Below, in pieces: positions 1 through 8,203 of a stretch of 64,000 bases of DNA. The DNA is from Acinetobacter pullicarnis (GTDB lineage: Bacteria; Pseudomonadota; Gammaproteobacteria; Pseudomonadales; Moraxellaceae), in NCBI RefSeq assembly GCF_006352475.1, contig NZ_VCMZ01000001.1, forward strand, positions 2,232,001 through 2,296,000. The letters are read 5' to 3'. The position numbers and the translations under genes are program-made. Below the pieces are notes generated by a model. That model was not told where the DNA came from. It searched no databases and worked only from the letters and a program-made list of their open reading frames with translations. The first letter of the stretch is position 1. Each line of letters begins with the position of its first letter.

Positions 1-118
1 CCAAATTGAGATGATTCCGTCATTGTTCGATTAATAATAAAATAGCCGTTTCATTCAATTCTAATTTCAATTGATCCATCAATATTGCTCCATTCACCGA
101 CAAAGCAAAGGAGCACTG

Positions 119-958
119 ATGAAAATATTATTGAAATACCTAATTCGCTATGGCAGCTATCCCCTCATTATCAGTAGTGTCATTCTGATTGTTTATAAAA
201 TTGCGGATGGAACTTTAGCGTATTGGCCAACGGCTCTCGCTATTATTGTTATGGCTAGCCTGATTATTGCATTCTTGGAGCGCATTGATCCATATCAAGA
301 AGATTGGTTAGATGACCATCAGGATACTTTCACTGATATCATACATGCGCTTTTGAACTTAAGCTTAATTGTACTCACCTCTGAAGTAATCAGCTTACTC
401 TATCAATTTAATTTCACAACTCAACTTTGGCCAACAAAGCTTCCACTATTATTACAACTCTTACTGGTCGGCTTAATCATCGATTTTGGCTTATGGGTCA
501 TGCATTATATGAGTCATAAATACCGACGTTTATGGAAACTACATGCCATCCATCATCAATCACAACGGCTCTATTGGTTGAATGCTGAAAAGCGGCATCC
601 TTTAAGTGCTTTATTATTGGCAGCGCCAAGTCTTATTATTCTCACTATAATCGGTGCTCCTAGCTTACTTATCGGTTGCTGGATGTCAATGATGGCTGTT
701 CATTTGGCTTTTCAACATGCCAACTTAGATTATCGACTTGGTCCATTTAAAAATATATTTGCTGTTGCGGAAGTTCATCGTTGGCATCATAAACATGGTT
801 ATGGTCAAAAAAACTTTGGTGAAGTCTTTGTTGTCTGGGATCATCTCTTTAAAACATTTCATTATCAAGATCAAAAAGTACAAGACAACCAAGTCGGTAT
901 CAAACTTAAAATGCCAAATGATTATCTAGGGCAACTTAAATGGCCATTTAAAAAATAA
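119..958 (+). CDS. Sterol desaturase / fatty acid hydroxylase family membrane protein
   Basis: Integral membrane di-iron oxygenase of the fatty acid hydroxylase superfamily, expected to hydroxylate or desaturate a lipid in the inner membrane. Histidine clusters typical of the family are visible: HYMSH, HAIHH, then HLAFQH and HRWHHKHG near the C-terminus. Hydrophobic segments lie at the N-terminus, around residues 110-135 and around 180-215. An in-frame start exists at 71, but ATG 119 is preceded by AAAGGAG about 6 nt upstream and begins with a membrane-type sequence, so I use 119 (279 aa). It stands alone, with a strong terminator just downstream. The substrate cannot be read from the sequence. 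Confidence 0.85.
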   Translation: MKILLKYLIRYGSYPLIISSVILIVYKIADGTLAYWPTALAIIVMASLIIAFLERIDPYQEDWLDDHQDTFTDIIHALLNLSLIVLTSEVISLLYQFNFTTQLWPTKLPLLLQLLLVGLIIDFGLWVMHYMSHKYRRLWKLHAIHHQSQRLYWLNAEKRHPLSALLLAAPSLIILTIIGAPSLLIGCWMSMMAVHLAFQHANLDYRLGPFKNIFAVAEVHRWHHKHGYGQKNFGEVFVVWDHLFKTFHYQDQKVQDNQVGIKLKMPNDYLGQLKWPFKK

Positions 959-986
959 TCCGAACAGTGGGTTTAGCTTAAAAATT

Positions 987-1018
987 AAAAAGCCAGTAAC
1001 TTAAATTACTGGCTTTTG
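987..1018 (+). terminator. Rho-independent terminator of the hydroxylase gene
   Basis: Perfect 9-bp stem AGCCAGTAA/TTACTGGCT with a 5-nt loop, flanked by A-runs on the left and CTTTT on the right. It can act on both strands. Confidence 0.8.
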
Positions 1019-1029
1019 TTCAAAATACT

Positions 1030-1238
1030 GCCGAATTGTTTAAAGATGCAAGGCATCAATTGAAGCTGTACTTTGAATTTTACAATCACAAACGACCTCA
1101 TTCATTCTAGTCTAGAAAAATTGGCATCGAATGAGTTTTACTATGATCAGTTGCCTAAACAAAAACAGGCGGCTTAACTAGAGCAGAATATCACTTATAA
1201 ATAGAGTTCTAGTTGTTCAAAATATCGGAACCACCTCT
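1030..1238 (+). mobile_element. Decayed 3' end of an IS3-family transposase with right inverted repeat
   Basis: The plus strand encodes a broken transposase C-terminus. One frame reads QLKLYFEFYNHKRPHS and then hits a stop; another continues ASNEFYYDQLPKQKQAA and a stop. Both stretches match the C-terminus of the intact transposase at 35.2 kb (FEFYNLKRPHSS, DEFYYDQLPQQNK). The following roughly 80 bases also parallel the intact element (TAACTAGAGCAGA, CACTTATAAATA, GTTGTTCAAA) and end in CCACCTCT, the same terminal repeat. No left end or orfA is visible. Differences across the alignment suggest an older or related copy rather than a recent duplicate. Confidence 0.8.
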
Positions 1239-1337
1239 TGATTCTTGATTTTTTTGATGAGCTTCTTATTGGTTCGGTCTTTGTATTTTTAAATATTCAT
1301 AAAAATCTACGGCGTTATTTCTAAGTATGCCTAGTTA

Positions 1338-1925
1338 TCAAAAATGATATCGCAACCCCAATTTATATACCAAGCCATTTGCATTGACTTTGATTGAATC
1401 ACACGTGGTCTGGATACCCTTTATAGTAAAACAAGCTTTAGAATCATAATTAAATAACCACTGATAACTCAAATTACTAAAATATGAGAGATGCTCTGAT
1501 AATCTAGCCTCTCCTTCTATAAATAATGGTGTGGTTATATATTTGAGTTTTAGATCGACTGCGAGAGCATTTGAATCACCTAGTTTTTGATCCAACCACA
1601 TATAGCCAACTCCACCTCCAACCAGCCCATTAATTTTTTTACCACGATAAAACTTATACTGAGTACCTGCCGTCACTTCATTAAACTTTAATATACTTAT
1701 TTTCTGTTTATTATATTCAATATAAAAACCAATATGAGGGCTTGCCTTCACAGCACCTTTTACAAAAAAACCGTGAAGCTCTTCTTTATCATCACTAAAA
1801 TTCTCACCTCCTCCAATGTAACCAGTAGATATTGAAAACTTATTTTTTACTGGTAGATGCATATTCTCGGCATATGTACATGTAATCGAGACACTTAAAT
1901 AGCCGAGTAATAAAAAATATCTCAT
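1338..1925 (-). CDS. Outer-membrane beta-barrel protein, function unknown
   Basis: 195 aa with a signal peptide ending near TYA-EN (residues 1-19), then alternating polar/aromatic strands typical of small porin-like barrels (GYIGGGENF, YTIEYN-type strands, VGGGVGYMWL) and a final strand ending LGLRYHF. The C-terminal Phe is the usual BAM recognition end. The overall size fits 8-stranded OmpX/OmpW-like barrels, but no specific family signature is evident. The gene is monocistronic in an otherwise decayed neighbourhood. It could be a surface adhesin or a small-molecule pore; the sequence does not decide this. Confidence 0.7.
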   Translation of the reverse strand: MRYFLLLGYLSVSITCTYAENMHLPVKNKFSISTGYIGGGENFSDDKEELHGFFVKGAVKASPHIGFYIEYNKQKISILKFNEVTAGTQYKFYRGKKINGLVGGGVGYMWLDQKLGDSNALAVDLKLKYITTPLFIEGEARLSEHLSYFSNLSYQWLFNYDSKACFTIKGIQTTCDSIKVNANGLVYKLGLRYHF

Positions 1926-2081
1926 TGGAATTACTCAAATTTATTGGTTATAAATTTATCACTTATCCATGCCCTAGAAAATAATTTTTTTAAGTTAGTA
2001 ATACAAATCTTTTAATAGTGAGATTCTCATTGCACTTTTGAATTAATATGAGAAATAATAGACTTCGATTTAAATCTAAGC

Positions 2082-2228
2082 TTATCGTAATATGCACCTC
2101 CCCTTACCAATCCACCGCTCAGAAAAATAAGCAACATTGTCAGAGATACCAAGGAAGTGTTTTTTATATTCAGAACCACTCATTTTGCAAGTTACATCAA
2201 CCTTATTATCCGCTGTATAAGAAAGGTG
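2082..2228 (-). pseudogene. Coding remnant (48 codons), C-terminus of an unidentified protein
   Basis: The minus strand has an open run without a start codon, opening after a stop at 2229-2231 and closing with TAA at 2082-2084. The translation has protein-like composition, including VDVTCKMSGSEYKKHF and DNVAYFSERWIGKGRC. The two in-frame stops just upstream (near 2229 and 2235) fit a decayed gene. I do not recognise the family. The plus-strand reading frame across this region has a less natural composition and is taken as a shadow. Confidence 0.35.
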
Positions 2229-2337
2229 TTAACTTTAAACGGGCACCAGAACATCATTATCGGGTGGTAATCAGGATATTAGGCATTTACTTCTTTTGAT
2301 AAAGGGACATTACGAGATTCGCCACGTGTGACCACGT

Positions 2338-2488
2338 TTAATCGGAGTTGGTAGCTTCATTTTTTAGTGCATATCTGGTGCAGATTATTTCCCCAATTAC
2401 CCAAAAAGCTGTGAAAATAGTGAAATCAATCAACAAATACCAAAATGTAGATGATAAAAAACCCGCACAAGCCTTAGGTCTGACTCAT
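2338..2488 (-). pseudogene. Small membrane protein gene with an apparent 1-nt frameshift
   Basis: On the minus strand ATG at 2488 reads M-S-Q-T and then hits TAA. Skipping one base joins MSQT to KACAGFLSS and to a hydrophobic helix (FWYLLIDFTIFTAFWVIG), ending EIICTRYALKNEATNSD and a stop at 2338. The hydrophobic helix followed by a charged tail looks like a real single-pass membrane protein of about 50 aa. The gene is either frameshifted or started from a non-obvious codon. The family is not recognised. Confidence 0.35.
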
Positions 2489-2511
2489 ACAGGCTGTTGT
2501 ATTTTAAAGAC

Positions 2512-3090
2512 TTATTTCTTTACAGATGCTTCAGTGGTAATTTTTACAGTGATCTTATCGCCAACATTTGGAACATAATTCCCAATCCCAAATGCAGAAC
2601 GATCAAATGAAGTCGTTGCATTAAAACCAATCGTTGGTGCTTTAGTCATTGGATGATCAGCTTGTTTATTTAACACCGCATCTAAAACAACAGGTTTGGT
2701 CACGCCTTTAATGGTTAAGTTACCTGTAATTTTAAAGTTCTTTTTATCTTTGGTTTCAACCTTGGTACTTTTAAAAGTAATGTTTGGATAAGTTGCTGCA
2801 TCAAACCAATCTTTGGTTTGAAACTCTTTATCTAAAGCAGTAACACTGGTATTTACACTACTCATTGGGATAGTGACATTTACAGAAGAGTTCGCAGGCT
2901 TTTCATTATCTACGTTAATAACACCTTGAATATCCGTAAAATTTGCAGATGGTGTAGAAAAACCAAAATGATTCCAAGTAAATACGGTTGCAGTATGGGT
3001 TGGGTCAATTTGATAAGCGACTGGTTTCGCAATTGAAAGAGTTGTAGCCGCTGCGAATGCAAGGCCAAGGCTAAGTGCTTTAAAATTCAT
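2512..3090 (-). CDS. YceI family periplasmic protein
   Basis: 192 aa with an N-terminal signal peptide (residues 1-21, cut near SIA-KP). The body follows the YceI lipocalin-like fold: opening YQIDPTHTATVFTWNHFGFS, central NVTIPMSSVNT, KEFQTKDWFDAATYPNITF, then LTIKGVTKPVVLD and IGFNATTSFDRSAFGI. Family members bind isoprenoid or other long-chain lipids in the periplasm. The gene is single, with an inverted repeat 78-95 nt upstream of the start. Confidence 0.92.
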   Translation of the reverse strand: MNFKALSLGLAFAAATTLSIAKPVAYQIDPTHTATVFTWNHFGFSTPSANFTDIQGVINVDNEKPANSSVNVTIPMSSVNTSVTALDKEFQTKDWFDAATYPNITFKSTKVETKDKKNFKITGNLTIKGVTKPVVLDAVLNKQADHPMTKAPTIGFNATTSFDRSAFGIGNYVPNVGDKITVKITTEASVKK

Positions 3091-3167
3091 GTTGTATTAT
3101 CTCGATTAACAATGTTGGTTAGTTTAGTGATTTATGTAGTAAAAACATCCTGTTCTATAAAACGATC

Positions 3168-3185
3168 TGTTGCAGATTTGCAACA
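3168..3185. promoter_or_regulatory. Perfect inverted repeat upstream of the yceI-like gene, possible operator
   Basis: TGTTGCA-N4-TGCAACA, 7-bp arms. Its position 78-95 nt upstream of the yceI start suggests a dimeric repressor site. No dedicated regulator gene lies adjacent. Confidence 0.35.
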
Positions 3186-3255
3186 TCTTCGTCGTTATAA
3201 GTCCCTAAATTACGTGATCACAGCGCAGTTTGGAAGTGTCTAAATTGTTCTAAAA

Positions 3256-3581
3256 TCAAAAATAGTAAACTTTTTTAATCACCTTTTCAGCAATGAGTTC
3301 TGCGCTCATGGCTTGCAGCGCATAAGGTGGGTGTTTTGATGCTGGAAATAAAGCAATCCCATCTCCCAAAAACACGGGCATTTCATAAATTTCCAATGAA
3401 TCCAATAATTTCTTTTCTATAAATGCGCTTTGGAGTTGTGTGCCACCCACAACCCAAGCCTGCCCATGCTGCTGTTTTAAATGCGCAGCCAAAGCAGCCG
3501 TTCAAGCCTGCCATAACGAATGCTGATATCAATGGTTTAACTTTGAGGCATACCGAATATCAATGACCTTGCAGTGCTCAT
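3256..3581 (-). pseudogene. RibD C-terminal / dihydrofolate-reductase-like gene with internal deletion
   Basis: The C-terminal part is clear: QAWVVGGTQLQSAFIE, then a LDSLEIYEMPVFLGDGIALFP segment and a VYYF end, typical of bacterial DHFR-like (RibD C-terminal) proteins of about 170-200 aa. Upstream, an ATG at 3581 with a good AGGAG Shine-Dalgarno reads about 14 codons (MSTARSLIFGMPQS) and stops. The region between lacks the expected middle of the protein. The gene therefore kept its start and its last third but lost the middle. Confidence 0.7.
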
Positions 3582-3628
3582 GATAACTCCTGTATAAATA
3601 TTTCATTTATTTAGTGATTTAGAATGTA

Positions 3629-3949
3629 ATGCTTAAACTTATTGCTGAAGACTTTATAGATCCGGATCAGATTGCGTTGGTATTGCCCTTATACCAAGAG
3701 TTAGTTGCGCTCACCAAATTAGAAACGGGCTGTATTGCCTATGATTTATTTCATGATCTACGCAACGTCGGACATTTTGTATTTATTGAAGAATGGGAAG
3801 ATCGTGCAGCGCTGGATCGGCATGTTCAGTCTGAGCACTTCCAGCGTCTGGTGCCATTAATCGATGCCCATACTCGACAACAAGCAAACTTTACTCACAT
3901 GCAGCATTTTACTGAACTGATGCCAAGCGAAATTTTAGAAAAATCATAA
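3629..3949 (+). CDS. Antibiotic biosynthesis monooxygenase (ABM) domain protein
   Basis: 106 aa covering one ABM ferredoxin-like domain. Typical elements are visible: LVALTKLETGCIAYDLFHD (E-x-G-C-x-x-Y/F-D/E), then FVFIEEWEDRAALDRHVQSEHF and a final beta strand. Proteins of this size act as cofactor-independent quinol monooxygenases or similar dimeric enzymes, but many have no known substrate. The start ATG at 3629 has only a weak ribosome-binding site. It faces the sensor kinase gene, separated by a short hairpin (3965-3990) without a U-tract. Confidence 0.8.
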   Translation: MLKLIAEDFIDPDQIALVLPLYQELVALTKLETGCIAYDLFHDLRNVGHFVFIEEWEDRAALDRHVQSEHFQRLVPLIDAHTRQQANFTHMQHFTELMPSEILEKS

Positions 3950-3981
3950 ATTAAACACAGGCTTAATCCTTAAATTTTGGT

Positions 3982-5382
3982 TTAAGGATTTGGCTTTAGC
4001 GCAATCACCGCCTTAAGTCCCTGTGGTTGATTGGCTTCCAAGTGTAGTTGATAGCCATTTCTTTCTAACAAGCTGTCGGCTAAAGCAAGACCTAGACCAT
4101 AACCATGATTTTGTGCAGATTTACGCCAAAAACGCTGCTTGGCCAATTGCAACTCTTCTAGGCTCAGACCGACGCCAAAATCAGCGATAATCAATTGATG
4201 TTGTTGCTGATAAATCTGAATCGGTTGTGAACTTTGCGCATGCTTTAAACTATTTTCAATTAAATTTAGCAGTACCATTCTTAAGGCTTGTTCAGGCAAA
4301 TACATACGCTTGAGGCTCGCCCAATTCACGTCAACCCGTTGTTCAATATCAGTATAAGTATCGGCTAAAGTCAGCATAATATGTTTTAAGCTGAGGTCTA
4401 GTTCCACTGCCGTATTGTTCTGTGAGTTTTGAAGCTGATCATGATGTTCTGTTTGACTTAAAAGTAACAATTGCTCTAAAAGTCGTTGATAACGGACAAT
4501 GCTATCGGCTGCCTCAGACAAAGATTCAGTGAGACTGGCCGGCACATCTGTCTGTGTTGCAATCATCTGGCTCAATTGCACATGAACTTTAATTGCTGTC
4601 AGCGGACTTCTCAGCTCATGTGCTGCAAACGCGCTGAAGTTTTTTTCATTTTCCAGACTCTGTTGTAAGCGCGAGACCAAATCAGAAAGATGCTCAATAA
4701 ATGAATGTAACTCAAGCGGCACATTGGTTGACTGTAACTGATGAATCGAATCCGAGCCACGCTGTAATTGATCTTTATGCCGTTTTAAAAACTGTGTGGT
4801 CTGCTCAATCGGCTGAAATTGTTTTTTGATAATCCACTGCACCAAGCCAAGACAAAAAATCAACGTCAAGATTAATGGCCATAAAATCGACTGTAGAATT
4901 TCAATAAGCAATTGTTCCCTTAATATCACCTTCTCTGCTGCCACCACTTGTAAAGGTTCACGCTTTAAAGAATAACTGCGCCAAGTCACGCCATGTTCTG
5001 TCCACGTGCTAAAACCAGCCGCTTGTTTCGCCAAGCCTGCGGGTGCACCACGGGTACGCGCAACAATATTATGGTCAATGACCAAATCCGAACTAAATAA
5101 TGAGACTTCACAAGCAATTAGGTTCTGTTGATTCAATTCAGATACCACTGGCGTGGCATAATCAGACAGTTGCGTCACCGGAATTTGGCTTAATAGACGT
5201 GCCACCATATGTGCCGATGCAGAGAGACGTTCATCCAGTGCCTCAGTCATTTTCCGTTCAAGATTGACATAGAGCCAAACAAAAGCAACAGCCCAAATCA
5301 AGATAAATGCCGTGGCAATACTAACCACTAACCGCCATTTGAGGCTATATTTTTTAACGCGCATCATAGTAAGCGCCCCCAT
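3982..5382 (-). CDS. Sensor histidine kinase, QseC/PmrB-like
   Basis: 466 aa inner-membrane histidine kinase. TM1 lies at about residues 18-38 and TM2 at about 165-185, enclosing a periplasmic sensor of about 125 residues. The H-box FAAHELRSPLTAIK places the phosphoacceptor at His255; the N-box is LLNLIENSLKHA; the G boxes are DFGVGLS and GYGLGLAL. The start shares one base with the stop of the response regulator (TAATG), so translation is coupled. An internal methionine at residue 6 or 7 could also start it. Architecture and the neighbouring regulator fit the QseBC/PmrAB group. The signal is unknown; the divergent Dsb genes suggest an envelope redox or metal cue (inference). Confidence 0.88.
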   Translation of the reverse strand: MGALTMMRVKKYSLKWRLVVSIATAFILIWAVAFVWLYVNLERKMTEALDERLSASAHMVARLLSQIPVTQLSDYATPVVSELNQQNLIACEVSLFSSDLVIDHNIVARTRGAPAGLAKQAAGFSTWTEHGVTWRSYSLKREPLQVVAAEKVILREQLLIEILQSILWPLILTLIFCLGLVQWIIKKQFQPIEQTTQFLKRHKDQLQRGSDSIHQLQSTNVPLELHSFIEHLSDLVSRLQQSLENEKNFSAFAAHELRSPLTAIKVHVQLSQMIATQTDVPASLTESLSEAADSIVRYQRLLEQLLLLSQTEHHDQLQNSQNNTAVELDLSLKHIMLTLADTYTDIEQRVDVNWASLKRMYLPEQALRMVLLNLIENSLKHAQSSQPIQIYQQQHQLIIADFGVGLSLEELQLAKQRFWRKSAQNHGYGLGLALADSLLERNGYQLHLEANQPQGLKAVIALKPNP

Positions 5383-6044
5383 TAAGCTTTGGCATTAAAC
5401 AAATAGCCCACCCCACGTACCGTTTGAATCATCTCGGCGCCAATTTTTTGTCTTAAATGAAAAATATGTACATTGAGCGCATTGCTTTCAATATTTCCCT
5501 GAAAACCATAAATCTTATCGATCAGGACTTCATTTTTCAGGACTTGATTGGGATGCAACATAAACACTTCGAGCAATGCATATTCACGGCGTGATAAATT
5601 TAATGCCTGCGTTGCGAGATGCACCTGCTGGGTCGCCTGATCTAAATGTAAGTCTTGATATTCAATATGATTCGAGGCAAAACCGCGGAAGCGTCGCCCC
5701 AGTGCGTGAATTCGTGCAATTAGCTCAACCAATTCAAATGGTTTAGTTAGATAGTCATCAGCACCGGCATTTAAAGCCTTGACGCATTGATCGGTTTGAT
5801 TGCGGGCCGTCAGCACCAGTACCGGTAAATCAATCGACTGTGTACGCCAAGTATTGAGTAAACTCAGACCATCTTGATCTGGTAAGCCCAAATCAAGTAG
5901 GCACATGTCGACCGCGGTATGCCGTACAAAATAATCTGCATCTTTGGCAGTACTGACATGCTCAATTCTAAAGTCGAGATGCTTCAAAGCCAGCACAATA
6001 CTCTTGGCAATATAGGGATCATCTTCAACCAATAAAATAAACAT
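5382..6044 (-). CDS. OmpR/PhoB-family response regulator, QseB/PmrA-like
   Basis: 220 aa. The receiver domain shows acidic pocket D8/D9, phosphoacceptor Asp51 (LLDLGLPD), Thr79 and Lys101 (YLTKPF). The C-terminal winged helix runs from about residue 125 with LSRREYALLEVFMLHPNQV and a VRGVGYLF end. It is the first gene of a two-gene operon with the kinase and is transcribed away from dsbD. The intergenic region holds a GTTAAT-N5-CTTAAT direct repeat of the type bound by this subfamily, so autoregulation and control of the dsb genes are plausible. Confidence 0.9.
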   Translation of the reverse strand: MFILLVEDDPYIAKSIVLALKHLDFRIEHVSTAKDADYFVRHTAVDMCLLDLGLPDQDGLSLLNTWRTQSIDLPVLVLTARNQTDQCVKALNAGADDYLTKPFELVELIARIHALGRRFRGFASNHIEYQDLHLDQATQQVHLATQALNLSRREYALLEVFMLHPNQVLKNEVLIDKIYGFQGNIESNALNVHIFHLRQKIGAEMIQTVRGVGYLFNAKA

Positions 6045-6088
6045 GTGTATTTCTCCTAAGCACTGTTATTTTACAAAGAAAAACAACA

Positions 6089-6105
6089 GTTAATGCTCTC
6101 TTAAT
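6089..6105. promoter_or_regulatory. PmrA/QseB-type direct repeat between the two-component operon and dsbD
   Basis: GTTAAT-N5-CTTAAT, two hexamers with 11-bp periodicity, close to the known (C/T)TTAA(G/T)-N5-(C/T)TTAA(G/T) PmrA box. It lies 45 nt upstream of the response regulator start and 44 nt upstream of dsbD. Binding is inferred. Confidence 0.5.
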
Positions 6106-6148
6106 CTAATTATATGGATAATGGTGACAAATCAGATTTTAATATGGA

Positions 6149-8203
6149 ATGATGACTTTGCATTTTTTATACCGTCTTGGACTTGCCTCAGTCATATCTA
6201 TTACAGCAGCTTCAAGTTTTGCCAAACCCGATTTTCTCCCACCTGATCAAGCATTTCAGTTTTCTGCCGAATCGGTCAGTACCCAGTCGGCTCAACTCAA
6301 GTGGAAAATTGCTCCCCATTATTATCTTTACCACGATCAATTTAAAGTCACGGTCAATCAACAGCCAATTAAGCTGCATTTACCTGCAGGCAAACCCAAA
6401 GATGATCCCACCTTTGGGGTCACCAATGTACATTACAATCAGGTGATCACCAATATTGCGGTGCAGCCCAATACAAAGTACCAAGTAGTGTGGCAAGGTT
6501 GTTCTGAAGATGGTCTATGCTACCCACTGCAACGTCGCTCAATTCAGACCAATGCTGAGGGTTTATTGCCCCAAGGTGACGGCAATAGCGCCAGCCAGAA
6601 GAACCTATTTAAAGCAACGCCTGCCAACAATAACGAAATAGCCAATGATGCGACCGCAGCGACAACCGCTAAAGCCGCAACGACACCATTGACCAGCAAG
6701 GAAGTCAGTTCCAAACCCGCAGCTGATAGCGCTCAAAAAGATTTGGCACCAGCGACGCAAACACTTGCGACAGAAAAGAAACTTGATTCAGCCCCGACGC
6801 AAAACATAGATACCCAAACCAGCGCGTCAAGCACAGAAAATATCAGTATCTCCGCAGCCTCCCCATCTGATCTGACCGCAGCAACCAGTGCTGTAGCAGA
6901 AAATAGCTCAGTGGCTGCCACGGATTCGCAGCAAAGTCAGTTGCAACTGAATAATGATCAAGGATTTTTTCAGCTACTCTCGCCTGATACTCTATTTTTA
7001 AATTTAATTATTTTCTTTTTACTGGGTATTTTATTGGCCTTCTTGCCATGTTCTTTACCTCTGATTCCAATTTTATCTGGGATTATTGTGCAACGCGCCA
7101 GTGGTTATAAAGCTATTGCAGTTGCTTTAAGCTTTGTCATTAGTATGGCCTTGGTATATAGCTTAATGGGCATTGTGGTCGCTGAGATTGGTTATAGCTT
7201 TCAGCGTTGGTTCCAAAGTCCAGTGGTGATTGGCCTATTTGCCTTAGTCTTTGTGGCTTTAGCACTGAATTTATTTGGTTTATATCAGCTTTCATTACCA
7301 CAATCGGTAATGCAAGCCCTCGATCGTTTTCAAAACAAACAAAAAGGTGGCACCCTCGTTGGCGCAATGGTCATGGGTGCCTTGTCTGCACTGATCGTTG
7401 GTCCCTGCATGAGTGCACCTTTAGCTGGTGCCTTGCTCTTTGTATCACAAAGCCAGAATGCGGTTTTAGGTGGATTATATTTATTTATTCTCGGCTTAGG
7501 TATTGGTCTCCCCCTGTTTATTGCCAGTGTATTTGGCGCCAAATACTTACCCAAACCAGGTCTTTGGATGGATCGCATTAAAATTGGTTTTGGTTTTGTG
7601 ATGTTGATGGTCGCGGTATATTTTATCCGCCCGATGATTGCGGAAAGCTTGTACGCTGTATTACTCGCACTCCTCTGCCTCGCCTTGGCTTTGTATTTGA
7701 TTAGAATACGTCGTGAAAGTCGAGGTAAAATTGCTGGATTCAGCCTGATTCTGTTGGCTGCACTCAGTCTAAGCGCTGCGCTCTGGAATATTCAGCACGG
7801 CTATCAAGCCTACCAAGTCAAGCATGCGACTACGGCACAATTGACTTGGCAAAAAGTCACGACCGCAGCCGAACTGGAACAAGCACTAACTTTAGCCAAG
7901 CAGCAACAACGTCCTATTTTGCTTGATGTATATGCTGATTGGTGTGTTGCCTGTCAACCAATTGAAAAAGAAGTCATGCCTCGTGCAGATGTACAAGCCG
8001 CATTGGCAGGTTTTAGTCTGATTAAACTCGATTTAACCCATTATGATGAGTCACAAGACTTAATCTTGAAAGATCGTGAAATTTTAGGCCCACCCACCAT
8101 GCTCTTCCTCAATGCGGATGGACAAGAACAACGCCATTTACGTTTGACGGGTACGTTCTCTGCACCGCAGTTTATTCAACAACTTCAACAGCTGGGTCAA
8201 TAA
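6149..8203 (+). CDS. dsbD: Thiol:disulfide interchange protein DsbD
   Basis: 684 aa protein carrying electrons from cytoplasmic thioredoxin to periplasmic partners. The order is: signal peptide (1-25); N-terminal DsbD-alpha domain with the redox pair in GCSEDGLCYP; an unusually long Ala/Ser/Thr/Gln-rich linker at about residues 145-265; eight-helix membrane domain with FLPCSLPL and VGPCMSAP cysteines; and C-terminal thioredoxin domain with DWCVACQ. E. coli DsbD is about 565 aa, so most of the extra length is the linker. It is the first gene of a three-gene cluster. The stop overlaps the next start by one base (TAATG). Confidence 0.95.
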   Translation: MMTLHFLYRLGLASVISITAASSFAKPDFLPPDQAFQFSAESVSTQSAQLKWKIAPHYYLYHDQFKVTVNQQPIKLHLPAGKPKDDPTFGVTNVHYNQVITNIAVQPNTKYQVVWQGCSEDGLCYPLQRRSIQTNAEGLLPQGDGNSASQKNLFKATPANNNEIANDATAATTAKAATTPLTSKEVSSKPAADSAQKDLAPATQTLATEKKLDSAPTQNIDTQTSASSTENISISAASPSDLTAATSAVAENSSVAATDSQQSQLQLNNDQGFFQLLSPDTLFLNLIIFFLLGILLAFLPCSLPLIPILSGIIVQRASGYKAIAVALSFVISMALVYSLMGIVVAEIGYSFQRWFQSPVVIGLFALVFVALALNLFGLYQLSLPQSVMQALDRFQNKQKGGTLVGAMVMGALSALIVGPCMSAPLAGALLFVSQSQNAVLGGLYLFILGLGIGLPLFIASVFGAKYLPKPGLWMDRIKIGFGFVMLMVAVYFIRPMIAESLYAVLLALLCLALALYLIRIRRESRGKIAGFSLILLAALSLSAALWNIQHGYQAYQVKHATTAQLTWQKVTTAAELEQALTLAKQQQRPILLDVYADWCVACQPIEKEVMPRADVQAALAGFSLIKLDLTHYDESQDLILKDREILGPPTMLFLNADGQEQRHLRLTGTFSAPQFIQQLQQLGQ

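Noticed and set aside
2048..2578. Two plus-strand frames (83 and 76 codons)
   Set aside because: Neither has a ribosome-binding site or natural composition. The minus strand over the same bases gives more convincing protein pieces.
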